In this document: piece by piece, positions 45,848-54,333 of the stretch
How the letters are laid out: the number at the start of each line of letters is the position of its first letter
Numbering within the stretch: the first letter of the stretch is position 1
From: Chryseobacterium indicum
Lineage (GTDB): Bacteria > Bacteroidota > Bacteroidia > Flavobacteriales > Weeksellaceae
Direction of reading: 5' to 3'
Assembly (NCBI RefSeq): GCF_021504595.1
Contig: NZ_JACSGT010000001.1
Location: 3,178,578-3,242,577 of the forward strand
DNA: 64,000 bases
Made by a program: the position numbers and the translations under genes
Notes under the pieces: generated by a model
What the model was told of the DNA's origin: nothing
The model's database searches: none
What the model saw: the letters and a program-made list of their open reading frames with translations, nothing else

Positions 45848-46285
45848 ATGTCTTTAGATATAAAAAACATTCATATAGGAAAAATTATTCGCGAGGTGGT
45901 GAATGAAAAAGGGATAGAAATGTACAGAATAGAAAAATTCATGAAATGCACCGAGAAAGAAATTTGTTCTATGTACGAAAAGAAAAGCATAGATACCCAT
46001 GTTCTTTTGAGATGGAGCAAATTGCTTAAATATGATTTTTTCAGGATATATGTGCAGCATATTATTCTTTTTTCTCCTTCCGGAAAAAGTAAAGCAGGCA
46101 CAAGCGAAAAGCAGAAGCTGCCCGCTTACCGGAAAAATATTTATACTAAAGAAATTATCAGTTTTGTTCTCGAATTACTAAATAAGAATTTAAAGACAAA
46201 AGCTGAAATCATAGAAGAGTATAAAATTCCTAAAACAACCTTATACAGATGGATAGAGAAGTACAACATCCCGAGTTCCGAATAA
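45848..46285 (+). CDS. Helix-turn-helix protein, first of an overlapping pair
   Basis: 145 residues. The first half resembles a degenerate phage-repressor-like helical domain (GKIIREVVNEKGIEMYRIEKFMKCTEKEICSMYE written in short: GKIIREVVNEKG then CTEKEICSMYE). The C-terminal ~50 residues are a transposase-type HTH (KTKAEIIEEYKIPKTTLYRW). It is basic overall. Its last 37 bp overlap the next gene in another frame. Paired small HTH genes of this kind recur in Chryseobacterium; they are sometimes labelled transposase, but no catalytic domain is visible. Confidence 0.72.
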   Translation: MSLDIKNIHIGKIIREVVNEKGIEMYRIEKFMKCTEKEICSMYEKKSIDTHVLLRWSKLLKYDFFRIYVQHIILFSPSGKSKAGTSEKQKLPAYRKNIYTKEIISFVLELLNKNLKTKAEIIEEYKIPKTTLYRWIEKYNIPSSE

Positions 46286-46605
46286 ATTCACCTGATTACA
46301 AGAGAATATATACTGATATTCTGGAAATGCGTTATCGTAATAAAAAAGATAAATGCGAAGCGTTGCTTAATAAACCGAGGCTTTCGGTAATGGATATTCT
46401 TGAACTGGAAAAGAGAATCTTTGATGAAAAGGAAATTCCTGATGAAAAAGAAAACAAAAAATTCCGGGCGTACGATGATGAAGCTATCCTGCAGATTCTT
46501 CGGTATCAGAAAAACAACAATATGAATAATAATGATACTGCGGCTTATTTCAAAGTAAGCAGAAACTCTGTTGCAAAGTGGAAAAGACTGTTTCCCAGAA
46601 TCTGA
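46249..46605 (+). CDS. Helix-turn-helix protein, second of an overlapping pair
   Basis: 118 residues. The ATG at 46249 lies inside the end of the previous gene (37-bp overlap), implying coupled translation. An N-terminal helical part (INSPDYKRIYTDILEMRYRN) is followed by a C-terminal HTH (NNNDTAAYFKVSRNSVAKWK) of homeodomain-like transposase type. No DDE catalytic residues are present. The pair may form a two-part DNA-binding regulator; this is inference. Confidence 0.7.
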   Translation: MDREVQHPEFRINSPDYKRIYTDILEMRYRNKKDKCEALLNKPRLSVMDILELEKRIFDEKEIPDEKENKKFRAYDDEAILQILRYQKNNNMNNNDTAAYFKVSRNSVAKWKRLFPRI

Positions 46606-46823
46606 AAAGCTTCATATAAAAATTACAGAAATTAACAATTTAAAAAAAGTACTGTAATAATAGGAAATGTTCTTAAGTGAATAATGAAAGTTTATTTACA
46701 GATGACAAAGTAAGAAGATCATATTTTAAGAAATTAATTCTTCATGTTTTGTAAACATCCAAACCGGAATTTTTCTAAAGGTTATTTCAGTATGACACAA
46801 ATGTTTATTATAATTATTAATGA

Positions 46824-46855
46824 AAAGGCTGTTGTAACGACAGCCTTTATTTTTA
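46824..46855. terminator. Bidirectional intrinsic terminator
   Basis: An 11-bp stem (46824-46834 with 46838-46848, one wobble), loop TAA, with TTTATTTTTAA on the plus strand and TTTTCATT on the minus strand. It separates the plus-strand HTH pair from the minus-strand orphan genes. Confidence 0.85.
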
Positions 46856-46869
46856 ATTTCATCAGTCTG

Positions 46870-47397
46870 CTATTCGTAAATTCTTCCCATTTCAAGCAAA
46901 TCTCCTAGAGTTAGCCAGCTTACTTCAAAATCTTCATCATTACTTTCATCATCACCGTGGTCTAAGTAACATCTCATGCCACATTCCAAAATAGAATCCG
47001 GTTCAAAATTATACCATCGGTTGCCAGTTTCAGAATCGATTCCAAAATGACGCGATTCATCTTCCAGCTGTTTTCCTTTCATTTTATGCAGCTCTGCAAT
47101 CTGAAATTTTATAACGGCAATTGTATAATTATATTCGCCGCCGGATGAAGAACCTGTCTTTGAATTGATGAATTTTTTTTCGTCTGGCGCTTTTATAATC
47201 TTTAACCATTCTGTATCAAATTGTTTCGGCTCCGAAGTAAATGCATCCATTAGAATTTTCGATAATAAATCGGCTGTCAAAGGTTGTTCTTTTAGCTGTT
47301 CTGCAATCTTCAATAAAGCCAGAAGATAAGTTTCCATATCTCTTTTTTCGATATTGTTGTTAAGGTTGATGTTGTTGTAAAATTCGTTGTATGTCAT
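46870..47397 (-). CDS. Hypothetical acidic protein (175 aa)
   Basis: A soluble, acidic protein of 175 residues with no signal peptide. It is helical in the first two thirds and ends in an acidic, Cys-containing stretch (SILECGMRCYLDHGDDESNDEDFEVSW in part). The G-SSSGGEY segment is a likely loop. No family recognised. It is the last gene of a minus-strand run of small orphan proteins and resembles the acidic immunity-type proteins in polymorphic toxin loci, though no toxin is adjacent. Confidence 0.6.
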   Translation of the reverse strand: MTYNEFYNNINLNNNIEKRDMETYLLALLKIAEQLKEQPLTADLLSKILMDAFTSEPKQFDTEWLKIIKAPDEKKFINSKTGSSSGGEYNYTIAVIKFQIAELHKMKGKQLEDESRHFGIDSETGNRWYNFEPDSILECGMRCYLDHGDDESNDEDFEVSWLTLGDLLEMGRIYE

Positions 47398-47433
47398 AAT
47401 TTAATAAAATGAATTTGCATTAATTTAAGAAGG

Positions 47434-47844
47434 CTAATACATAAAAACATCTAAATAATCCTTTAATGTTTTGCTGTGACCAATTACCTCGTCTATAAGC
47501 TCTTTAATTTTCTGTATCAGTTCAGATTCGTTTGTGTTTTCATCGATGTCTTTCAGTTTTAATGTAATTTGAGAGTCATCATCTTTTAAATTGATTTTGA
47601 TAGATCTTCCGTCAAGAATCGTTATTCTTTTGGGAACAGAAGGGTTTCTGTAACATTCTTTTATAAGATTTGTGATCTCAAAAAGCTTTTCTGTTTCGAT
47701 AATTTTTCCACTCCAGACTTTACCATTGTGATCTTTGAAATATTGTGATTTGGATGCAATAATTAAAAGGGTATAAAAATTTTCGTTTTTCTTGATTTCA
47801 ATATCAAATTGTCCTGCAAGAGTATGTGTTTCAATCTTAATCAT
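47434..47844 (-). CDS. Hypothetical protein (136 aa), coupled to the HD hydrolase
   Basis: 136 residues, soluble, beta-rich N-terminus and a charged helical C-terminus (ESELIQKIKELIDEVIGHSK). No family recognised, and it has none of the motifs of a RelA-type synthetase. Its start overlaps the end of the upstream HD-domain gene by 4 bp, so the two are translationally coupled and probably act together. Confidence 0.62.
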   Translation of the reverse strand: MIKIETHTLAGQFDIEIKKNENFYTLLIIASKSQYFKDHNGKVWSGKIIETEKLFEITNLIKECYRNPSVPKRITILDGRSIKINLKDDDSQITLKLKDIDENTNESELIQKIKELIDEVIGHSKTLKDYLDVFMY

Positions 47845-48392
47845 TTATTTTTATAAGCCTCTATTTTTTCGTATAATCTTTTAGCCAAGTATTCATTACC
47901 TTCTTTCAGATGTTCATAGATAACTTTGGCTTCTTCAAGGTATTTCTTTTTCTTTGATTCGTTCCAGAAATAGGGTGGAGCATATAAATTACAGATTCTG
48001 TCTGCCATTTTAACGGCCCAGACTTCTTTGGGCTGTTGCTTTATTCGGTTTAAGCTGTCGATCATTTGATGTTGCTTTTCTAGTTCCGTATTTTTTGTGA
48101 GAGCAAGAACACCTTCTTTCACTTCTTTGCCATATTCTTTTTCGAGATCCTCGATTGGGAAATCTGTATCTTCTATGGTGTCATGCAAAAACGCACATTT
48201 GATGGCAAGATCAAAATTAAAATCAGAAGTATTTTTAGAAGCATTGATGATTTCAAATACCACACTTCCGATGTGATTGATGTATTCTATTTTTTGGTTT
48301 TTGTTTTGTCCGCCATATGTTTGTCCGTTGTGCAGAATGCTTACTTTCTGCCATATATCCTGTAAATCGTCTATTGTAAAGTTGTCGTTCAT
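47841..48392 (-). CDS. MESH1-like HD-domain alarmone ((p)ppGpp) hydrolase
   Basis: 183 residues, a single HD domain. All residues of the SpoT/MESH1 hydrolase site are in place: H21 (LHNGQTYGG), H40 (YINHIGSV), the HD pair H70-D71, E74-D75 (HDTIEDT), D131 and N135 (KMADRICNL). There is no synthetase domain, so it should only degrade (p)ppGpp or a related alarmone. It overlaps the next gene by 4 bp and lies in a run of orphan proteins. Small hydrolases of this type can act as antitoxins to toxic alarmone synthetases, but none is seen here. Confidence 0.8.
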   Translation of the reverse strand: MNDNFTIDDLQDIWQKVSILHNGQTYGGQNKNQKIEYINHIGSVVFEIINASKNTSDFNFDLAIKCAFLHDTIEDTDFPIEDLEKEYGKEVKEGVLALTKNTELEKQHQMIDSLNRIKQQPKEVWAVKMADRICNLYAPPYFWNESKKKKYLEEAKVIYEHLKEGNEYLAKRLYEKIEAYKNK

Positions 48393-48447
48393 TTTTGTGA
48401 TTATTATTGTATTTATCTGAACTTAATATTACCTATTGAATATATTT

Positions 48448-48846
48448 TTAGATATATAAAATTTCGGGTGTGCTATTTAATTCATTTGAAGTATAAATAT
48501 TTAGACTGTCTATATATTCCTCCAACATGCAACAAATTGCAATGTGGGTTTCATTGTCAAAATGATAAGCTCCCTCTTCGTGCGAAAGCGAATTTTCCCA
48601 CAGTTCGGGTAGCTCTAAATGATAAATATATTGTCCTATATAACTTTTTGTATTATCATCATAACACGCTAATCTTAAATAGCCATTTGTAGCGTTTGTA
48701 TAAATCAAAATGTTATCAGCCAATTTTTCTTCGTTTTTAATCATTCGCTCGACTACAATAATCAAGTCATCAGTAATATCCTTATAATTATCTCCTTTAG
48801 ATGTATAAATCGTTTCTACATCAATATCTGCCTTTGACCAGCTCAT
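48448..48846 (-). CDS. Hypothetical acidic protein (132 aa)
   Basis: 132 residues, soluble and acidic, starting MSWSKADIDVE. No signal peptide, no recognised family. It ends in LNSTPEILYI. Composition and size match immunity-type or SMI1-like orphan proteins, but no motif confirms this. It is part of the minus-strand run between 46870 and 50497. Confidence 0.58.
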   Translation of the reverse strand: MSWSKADIDVETIYTSKGDNYKDITDDLIIVVERMIKNEEKLADNILIYTNATNGYLRLACYDDNTKSYIGQYIYHLELPELWENSLSHEEGAYHFDNETHIAICCMLEEYIDSLNIYTSNELNSTPEILYI

Positions 48847-48899
48847 AATTTTTATTTGTTAATATTTTACGGTAAAGTTATAGTAATTGACTGACTTTG

Positions 48900-49700
48900 T
48901 CAATCACTTACTTCCCAATCCACATAAACATTGCTAAAATCTAAATTATTTAAATCATCTTTTGAAATAAAAAGGTGTAAGAACACGTATTGTTCTCCGT
49001 TATAGACAGCTTCATCACTTCCGTCAATTTGTAGAAGCAAAATATCATCTTTTAAGCGACTTTCAATTCTTCTAAAATCCCCGTGTATAAAATATCCATA
49101 TCCACCAAGTTTACTACCCATACTTTCTCCGGTGAAAAACTCGCTAAATTCATCGTAAGAATCCTCATCTTCATCTGACAGTTCCCACATATATTCCTCA
49201 ATAGATAAATCATCGAACTCTTCGCATTGAAATTGATACTGGCTGTCTGTAGCACTTGCCCAGGAAAAACTTTTTCCAAAATCTAATTTATAAATACTCT
49301 TAAACGGATTTTTGGAATAAAGTTCATCTTTTAAAAATGAAAAATCTTTTATGCAAGGTAATTCAAGTTGTTCTTCTGTAATATATTGTACAAAGCAGTC
49401 TTCCTTTCGAAAATTGAAATCCTGATTAAGAAAAATCTGCAGAATCCCTTTTTCGGGAAAAAGATCAGATGGGGGAATTTCGGCAAAATTAATCTGAACA
49501 GTAGGAATTAAGACATTGCCGTTTTTATCTTTAGGATATTCCATCGTTAAAGGAATAAAGGGATAACCCAGATATTTGCTGGCTTTAAAATCTAAAGGAT
49601 CGGGACTTAAAAGATTGAGCTCATTTTCACTAATAATAATTGAATCTCTTTTATGACTTTCTAATTCGGGGCTATATTTTTCTAAAATTTTTGGGATCAT
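48900..49700 (-). CDS. DUF1963 (YwqG-like) family protein
   Basis: 266 residues, soluble, acidic. The family pattern is visible: an N-terminal helix, the KYLGYPFIPLTMEYPKDKNG segment, PTVQINFAEIPP, GILQIFLNQD and the later KLGGYGYFIHGDFR motif. YwqG-like proteins occur with polymorphic toxins and as immunity or housekeeping accessories in Bacillus and Bacteroidota; the biochemical role is not known. It fits the immunity-like character of this run. Confidence 0.82.
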   Translation of the reverse strand: MIPKILEKYSPELESHKRDSIIISENELNLLSPDPLDFKASKYLGYPFIPLTMEYPKDKNGNVLIPTVQINFAEIPPSDLFPEKGILQIFLNQDFNFRKEDCFVQYITEEQLELPCIKDFSFLKDELYSKNPFKSIYKLDFGKSFSWASATDSQYQFQCEEFDDLSIEEYMWELSDEDEDSYDEFSEFFTGESMGSKLGGYGYFIHGDFRRIESRLKDDILLLQIDGSDEAVYNGEQYVFLHLFISKDDLNNLDFSNVYVDWEVSD

Positions 49701-49771
49701 TTTTTTATTTGCAGATTATGACATTAATAGATTTGTGTTGATAAGACTAAGTTTTTTTTTCAGTCAGAATT

Positions 49772-50131
49772 TTATTCTATCACCACTTTCACATAAGTAA
49801 TTCCGTCTTCTCCAATATATTCGGAATTATATACTCTCTTTCCGATAATTGATTGAATAGCGTTCTGAACATCTGCTAATTCTCCTGCTAATTCAAGACT
49901 GATATTTTTTGAGCTGTAAAAAGCATCTTCATCAAGAAAATCAGAAACGTGCAGATAAAATTTATCCAAAACATCTTCAAGCGGGTATTGAGAATCTTCC
50001 TCTTCTTCCAGATCAAAATTGATTGCAAAAACATAGATTGCCTCTTCTGTATTTTTATAGATTTTATCTTCAATAAGTTCATATTGAGAATTTCTGTGCT
50101 TCTCCACATCAATTAGTTGTATGTTTTTCAT
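49772..50131 (-). CDS. Hypothetical acidic protein (119 aa)
   Basis: 119 residues, strongly acidic (FDLEEEEDSQYPLEDVLDK), soluble, no recognised family. It ends ITYVKVVIE. It lies 17 bp downstream of a frameshifted gene and 71 bp upstream of the DUF1963 gene on the same strand, so a common transcript is likely. Function unknown. Confidence 0.58.
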   Translation of the reverse strand: MKNIQLIDVEKHRNSQYELIEDKIYKNTEEAIYVFAINFDLEEEEDSQYPLEDVLDKFYLHVSDFLDEDAFYSSKNISLELAGELADVQNAIQSIIGKRVYNSEYIGEDGITYVKVVIE

Positions 50132-50148
50132 TTTAATAAGGTTTTTAT

Positions 50149-50497
50149 TTAAGCAACTCCCTCAAGAATTTTTCCGAAGAACTTTTCTCTGGCTTCATCA
50201 AGATTCATATTTTGATTTTTAATGTTCCACGCGGTTTCAAACAAATCGAATACGAGAGACATTGCGAGAGACCGGACAGGATCTCCGGGAAAACAGAAAA
50301 AATGAGCCTCTTCGGACACACTTCTGCCTTTCCCGTTTTCCTTTAAAATTACCCAGACCGAAGATTTTTGCATCTGTTCCTGAGCCTCCAAATTCTTTTT
50401 CCAGATTCCAGTGTTCATTATCGGTGGCGCCAACCAGAATCATCTGATGATCTACCTCAATCCAGTTAATGATAAGATGTGTAAGCGGTTCTTCCAT
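50149..50497 (-). pseudogene. Frameshifted orphan gene (would encode ~116 aa)
   Basis: Two overlapping minus-strand frames read as one protein: the N-terminus MEEPLTHLIINWIEVDHQMI to DNEHWNLEK in one frame, and NLEAQEQMQKSSVWVILKEN onward to FFGKILEGVA in the other. They join if one base is removed from the A5 run (T5 at 50396-50400 on the plus strand), giving a continuous 116-residue acidic protein. So there is a +1-base slip in a homopolymer: a real inactivation, a phase-variable tract or a sequencing error. No family recognised. Confidence 0.72.
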
Positions 50498-50519
50498 TTT
50501 GTATAGTCTTTTAGTCTGG

Positions 50520-51365
50520 TTACTGAGACTTCCAGTTAAATTTTGTCATTTTATTTGTCAGCTTCTGCTCAACAACTTCAATGCTTAATTCTTCTTTTTC
50601 TTTTGTGAGAATTATCATACAGCCTTTTTCCAAAATTCCACTTTCGTTAAATTCCAGTTCCTTTATTTTAATAGACTGTGTGATGCAGTTGGAATCTGTT
50701 TCCTCTTTAAAAGGCTCTCCCGTATGTCCGTAAAAATGATATTGGAAAATTATATTGTCCAGCACTTGTCTTATTTCAGTCATTCCGTAACCGCTTTGGC
50801 TGTCGTCTTTGTCGTGAGTAATCAGGACATCAAAAGTATTTTTAGTTTTTAACAGTTTTCTGATTTCCTTTCTTTCGTAATCCTGAATAAAGCGCTTTTC
50901 GGATCTGCCTTTCCGGTCTCCGATTCTTCCGATTCCTACAAACTGTAAAACTTCATCTTCTGTCTCTAATTTTTGCTCCAAGCCCGATCTGCAGACGAAA
51001 ACTCTTCCGTAGATATCAATAGGAAATATGCTTTTGTCAGGATTCTCTTTTTCAAGTTCGTCTAAAAAATCGTGGTCTTCATGATTTCCACGAACGCAGA
51101 TCATGTTAATATTAAGCTCATCTAAAAATGCCCTGATCTCAGGATTTTCTTTTGTGAAATCATCATGAAAACCGAGTTCGTCTCTGTCGTATTGGGCATG
51201 TTTTATCGTTGCTTTATCGAGATTTTCGATGTTTGGATAGGCTCCCATGTCTCCGCACTGTAAGATAAAATCAATTTTGCAGCCCGTTTCTTTCTGGTAA
51301 AGATCAACGAGTTTGAAGGGTAACAGAATTTTACCGTGAATGTCTGAGAAAATGGCAATTTTCAT
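50520..51365 (-). CDS. Calcineurin-like metallophosphoesterase
   Basis: 281 residues, cytoplasmic. The two-metal phosphoesterase motifs are in order: D-x-H in FSDIHGK (7-13), GD in LQCGDMG, GNHED, a later His in LITHDKDD and the GH pair in FYGHTG. It hydrolyses phosphoesters; the substrate is not evident (nucleic acid, nucleotide or protein). It sits 22 bp upstream of the frameshifted gene in the same direction. Confidence 0.86.
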   Translation of the reverse strand: MKIAIFSDIHGKILLPFKLVDLYQKETGCKIDFILQCGDMGAYPNIENLDKATIKHAQYDRDELGFHDDFTKENPEIRAFLDELNINMICVRGNHEDHDFLDELEKENPDKSIFPIDIYGRVFVCRSGLEQKLETEDEVLQFVGIGRIGDRKGRSEKRFIQDYERKEIRKLLKTKNTFDVLITHDKDDSQSGYGMTEIRQVLDNIIFQYHFYGHTGEPFKEETDSNCITQSIKIKELEFNESGILEKGCMIILTKEKEELSIEVVEQKLTNKMTKFNWKSQ

Positions 51366-51492
51366 ATTTGAGTTTGGTTATTTTATTTTCGGATATCAGT
51401 TTTTTAGCCTTTTAGAAACTAATACGAAAAACAAATATATCGAAAACAATTAAAGGAAAAACAGCTTTTGCGATTTCCATTAATTCTGATAT

Positions 51493-51521
51493 AAAAAATC
51501 CCGAACCTGAAGTCCGGGATT
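51493..51521 (-). terminator. Intrinsic terminator of the 51528-52658 gene
   Basis: Read on the minus strand: a 10-bp stem with one wobble around AATCCCG and CGGGATT, followed by six T. Confidence 0.87.
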
Positions 51522-51527
51522 CTGCAA

Positions 51528-52658
51528 TTATTGTTTTATACTTTTTATAAAAGTTTGCATATAATTATCAATAGCTTGTGCAGTTTCTGTACCTCTTCCA
51601 ATCTCATTACATATCATTAATACCAAGTCTGCATTTGTAGGGTGGTTTAGAATATAGATTTCAAACTGACCTACGTCTTTATGGACTTTTCCATCTTGTC
51701 TGCCAATATTATATAAGCCCGATTTAAATAAATAACCTTTCATATTTCCGAATTGCACTTTTTCATATAAACTCATTAAATCTTTTGATTTCACATCTTT
51801 GTTTATAAAATAATCTACATATTGTATTTGTTCATCTCGAAAAAGTACACAGATATTATACCAAGGTAAATTATATTTTTGGAAATCATATTCATGGATT
51901 TTTTTTACTTTATCGTTATTTGAATGATAAGTAACTCTATGAATGAAATCATTAGCTAATTCATCAACTGTCAAACCTGGGTGTGCAGATTTTTCGAAGG
52001 CATAAATTTTATAAGTTTCTTGATTTTTGTTTATTTGGTAACCTACTTCTGTATCACTCCTGTCTGTGCTTCCTGTCTGGCTGGTATTAATATCTTCCTT
52101 TATGTTAGTTTTATCTATAGTTACATCAAGATAGGGTAAATATAGATTTTTTGGTTCCCAAATAGGAACATTAAAAAAGATAGGTTCTAATAATTGAACT
52201 GTTGGTCCATATTCTTTATATCCTGTTTCTTCTCTAACCCAAAATCCTATTTCTACTCTTATACTTTTCTGTTTTTCTATTCCATTTGCACCATTTAAAA
52301 TCCATTCAAGATTATTTCCTCTGGTTTCGAAATCATTACCTCCCCAAACACTGAATTTCTTTGTAGCAGGTGTGTTTTTAATAAAATCTTCCATAGCAGT
52401 ATAGCCCTCTTTTTGAATACCCCAATGGTTGATATAGGTTTTGGTATTATCTGAAAACTCTACATATAATTTGCTGTAACCAGAATAAATAGTTACATTT
52501 TTCGGTTTTTTAAAGCTTACTTCTAGTGTTTCCAGATCGTTTTTTGAAATAGTTGCTCCTGATTTAACTTCTTTTCCATTGATAAATGCAGAAAGCTGCG
52601 CCTTACCAAAACTGAAGAACAATAATGATAAGAATAAAAATAAACGGGTTATTTTCAT
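51528..52658 (-). CDS. Hypothetical secreted protein (376 aa)
   Basis: 376 residues with a signal peptide (1-20, cleavage before QLSAF). The mature protein begins with an Ig-like beta region (FINGKEVKSGATISKNDLETL) and has no T9SS sorting domain, so it is likely periplasmic. No family recognised. It is followed by its own terminator and lies 17 bp downstream of the Kelch/T9SS gene; the two may form an operon. Confidence 0.65.
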   Translation of the reverse strand: MKITRLFLFLSLLFFSFGKAQLSAFINGKEVKSGATISKNDLETLEVSFKKPKNVTIYSGYSKLYVEFSDNTKTYINHWGIQKEGYTAMEDFIKNTPATKKFSVWGGNDFETRGNNLEWILNGANGIEKQKSIRVEIGFWVREETGYKEYGPTVQLLEPIFFNVPIWEPKNLYLPYLDVTIDKTNIKEDINTSQTGSTDRSDTEVGYQINKNQETYKIYAFEKSAHPGLTVDELANDFIHRVTYHSNNDKVKKIHEYDFQKYNLPWYNICVLFRDEQIQYVDYFINKDVKSKDLMSLYEKVQFGNMKGYLFKSGLYNIGRQDGKVHKDVGQFEIYILNHPTNADLVLMICNEIGRGTETAQAIDNYMQTFIKSIKQ

Positions 52659-52675
52659 GATTCTAATTTTAATAT

Positions 52676-53845
52676 TTAGTTTTTAATAATTTTAATTTGC
52701 TGCAAAATCCCTTTGTCGTTTTTGAAGCTGAAAATATAAACTCCCTTTTTCAGATTTGATAGATCTATATTTTTATTGAAATTTGAAGAGCCTTTTGAAA
52801 TTTGTCTTCCTTCTGTAGAGAAAATAATATAATCGAATGCATCATCTTTTTTGTTGCTGATGACAAGATGATCCCTGAAAGGATTTGGATATGCTTTGAT
52901 TTGAAAAACATTGCTGGCATTTTCATTTGCAGAAAGTATTCCTTCGCTAATATCTGCAACTTGTGCACTTGCAATAGATGAATTTATAAAAGCAGTAGTA
53001 TTCCCACCCATTATATAAAGCTTATTGTTATAGACTTGTGCTGCAGAATGTCTTCGTCCAATCATATTGGAAGATAATTGATGAAGCTGATTGGTAGTCG
53101 TGTCGAAATAAGCTAAAAAAGTCTGATTATCATAATCTCCCACAATGAAAATCTTATTATTTGATACCGCGATCGAATGACCAGAAACTCCTACAGGCAT
53201 AGCATATTGGTCAGTCCATGCATTTAAAGTAAAATCATAAACGTTAATGAGATTAGAATTGGTTCCATTGAAACCACCAATTACATAGAGTTTATTGTTT
53301 ACAATCTTTCCTTTCGTCTCTTTGGCAACAGGCATATCCGGTAAAGAATTCCATGTGTTTGATGCGATATCATAGTATTGAAATTTACTTGAGTAAGAAT
53401 ATGTAGAACTTCCATTTAAACCGCTTCCTCCAAAGGTGTATATTTTTCCACTGTAGATTGCAGAACCTGCATTTCCTGTATAAAAAGGATTTACAGCGCC
53501 ATTAGTTACTGTGTTTGTTGTAAGATCTACAATTTCCAATCCATTGTTTCCCCAACCGTTAAAAACGTAAATTTTGTTATTATACATTTCTGAACTGGCA
53601 AATCTTTTTGCGGTAAGAGTTGTGTTGAGAATATTCCAGGTATTATTGGTGATGTTATATTTTTCAATAATGTTAGAATCACCGTTAGTTGTATAGCCAT
53701 TGCTTACATAGATGTTATCATTAACGATAGCGCTTGCAATTGCTCCTCTGCCGTAAGACATATCTGCAAGATTTTGGAAGCTAAGTGTTTGAGCATTACA
53801 AAGCAGTGAACTCAAAAAAGAAAAAATAAGAAGTTGTTTCTTCAA
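52676..53845 (-). CDS. Secreted Kelch-repeat protein with T9SS type A sorting domain
   Basis: 389 residues. Signal peptide 1-18 (cleavage before QTLSF). Residues 25-300 contain six Kelch-type blades with repeated NNKIYVFNG, NKLYVIGGFNG and NNKLYIMGG motifs, a beta-propeller. The C-terminal ~75 residues are a type A sorting domain (IKAYPNPFRDHLVI, then LKKGVYIFSF), so it is exported by the T9SS. Ligand unknown. Confidence 0.87.
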   Translation of the reverse strand: MKKQLLIFSFLSSLLCNAQTLSFQNLADMSYGRGAIASAIVNDNIYVSNGYTTNGDSNIIEKYNITNNTWNILNTTLTAKRFASSEMYNNKIYVFNGWGNNGLEIVDLTTNTVTNGAVNPFYTGNAGSAIYSGKIYTFGGSGLNGSSTYSYSSKFQYYDIASNTWNSLPDMPVAKETKGKIVNNKLYVIGGFNGTNSNLINVYDFTLNAWTDQYAMPVGVSGHSIAVSNNKIFIVGDYDNQTFLAYFDTTTNQLHQLSSNMIGRRHSAAQVYNNKLYIMGGNTTAFINSSIASAQVADISEGILSANENASNVFQIKAYPNPFRDHLVISNKKDDAFDYIIFSTEGRQISKGSSNFNKNIDLSNLKKGVYIFSFKNDKGILQQIKIIKN

Positions 53846-53931
53846 AATGTAAGATTATTAGTTTTTAATTGTACTTATTTTATTCCCTGTAATTTATGTG
53901 GTATGTATACTGAATTACAGAAAATTGAGTG

Positions 53932-53939
53932 CAAATATA
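53932..53939 (-). promoter_or_regulatory. Promoter -7 box (TATATTTG) of the Kelch gene
   Basis: Exact TAnnTTTG on the minus strand, 86 bp before the ATG at 53845. Confidence 0.4.
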
Positions 53940-54058
53940 ATTAAAAGTTTATAAGAACGTAATAATAAAACTCATGAAATCATATAATATAGAATTTATT
54001 AAATGATAGGTAATATTGGTATGAAATAAACTTAATGAAATACAGATTTTTAGAGGTT

Positions 54059-54289
54059 TCAATCCAACGGTTCGATCCAACTGCCTAGCTTTTCAGCAAT
54101 AGAATCATCGGTCATATTTGCGATTTTCCATTGGTCGCCATCAAATTTTGAAATAACAATGAAATTTTCTTCATCAAATTTAAAAGTGTAATAAATAAAG
54201 CCGTCCGATTTATCTACGTTTCCTGTAATTTCAACTTTATATTCTCTGTTATTGAAGCTTAAATTAATTATTTTATCTGGTTTTAGCAT
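54059..54289 (-). CDS. Small hypothetical protein (76 aa)
   Basis: 76 residues, soluble, acidic, predicted beta-sheet (YKVEITGNVDKSDGFIYYTF). No family recognised. It is the last gene of a same-strand group with the RAYT-like, DUF1569 and SDR genes, 44 bp from the RAYT-like gene. Confidence 0.58.
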   Translation of the reverse strand: MLKPDKIINLSFNNREYKVEITGNVDKSDGFIYYTFKFDEENFIVISKFDGDQWKIANMTDDSIAEKLGSWIEPLD

Positions 54290-54333
54290 CTTGCTTTTGC
54301 TTTATTGGGTTGCTGACTGATCTTTATTATTCC

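Noticed and set aside
47434..47844. Toxic small alarmone synthetase partner for the HD hydrolase
   Set aside because: The 136-aa protein shows none of the RelA/SAS synthetase motifs.
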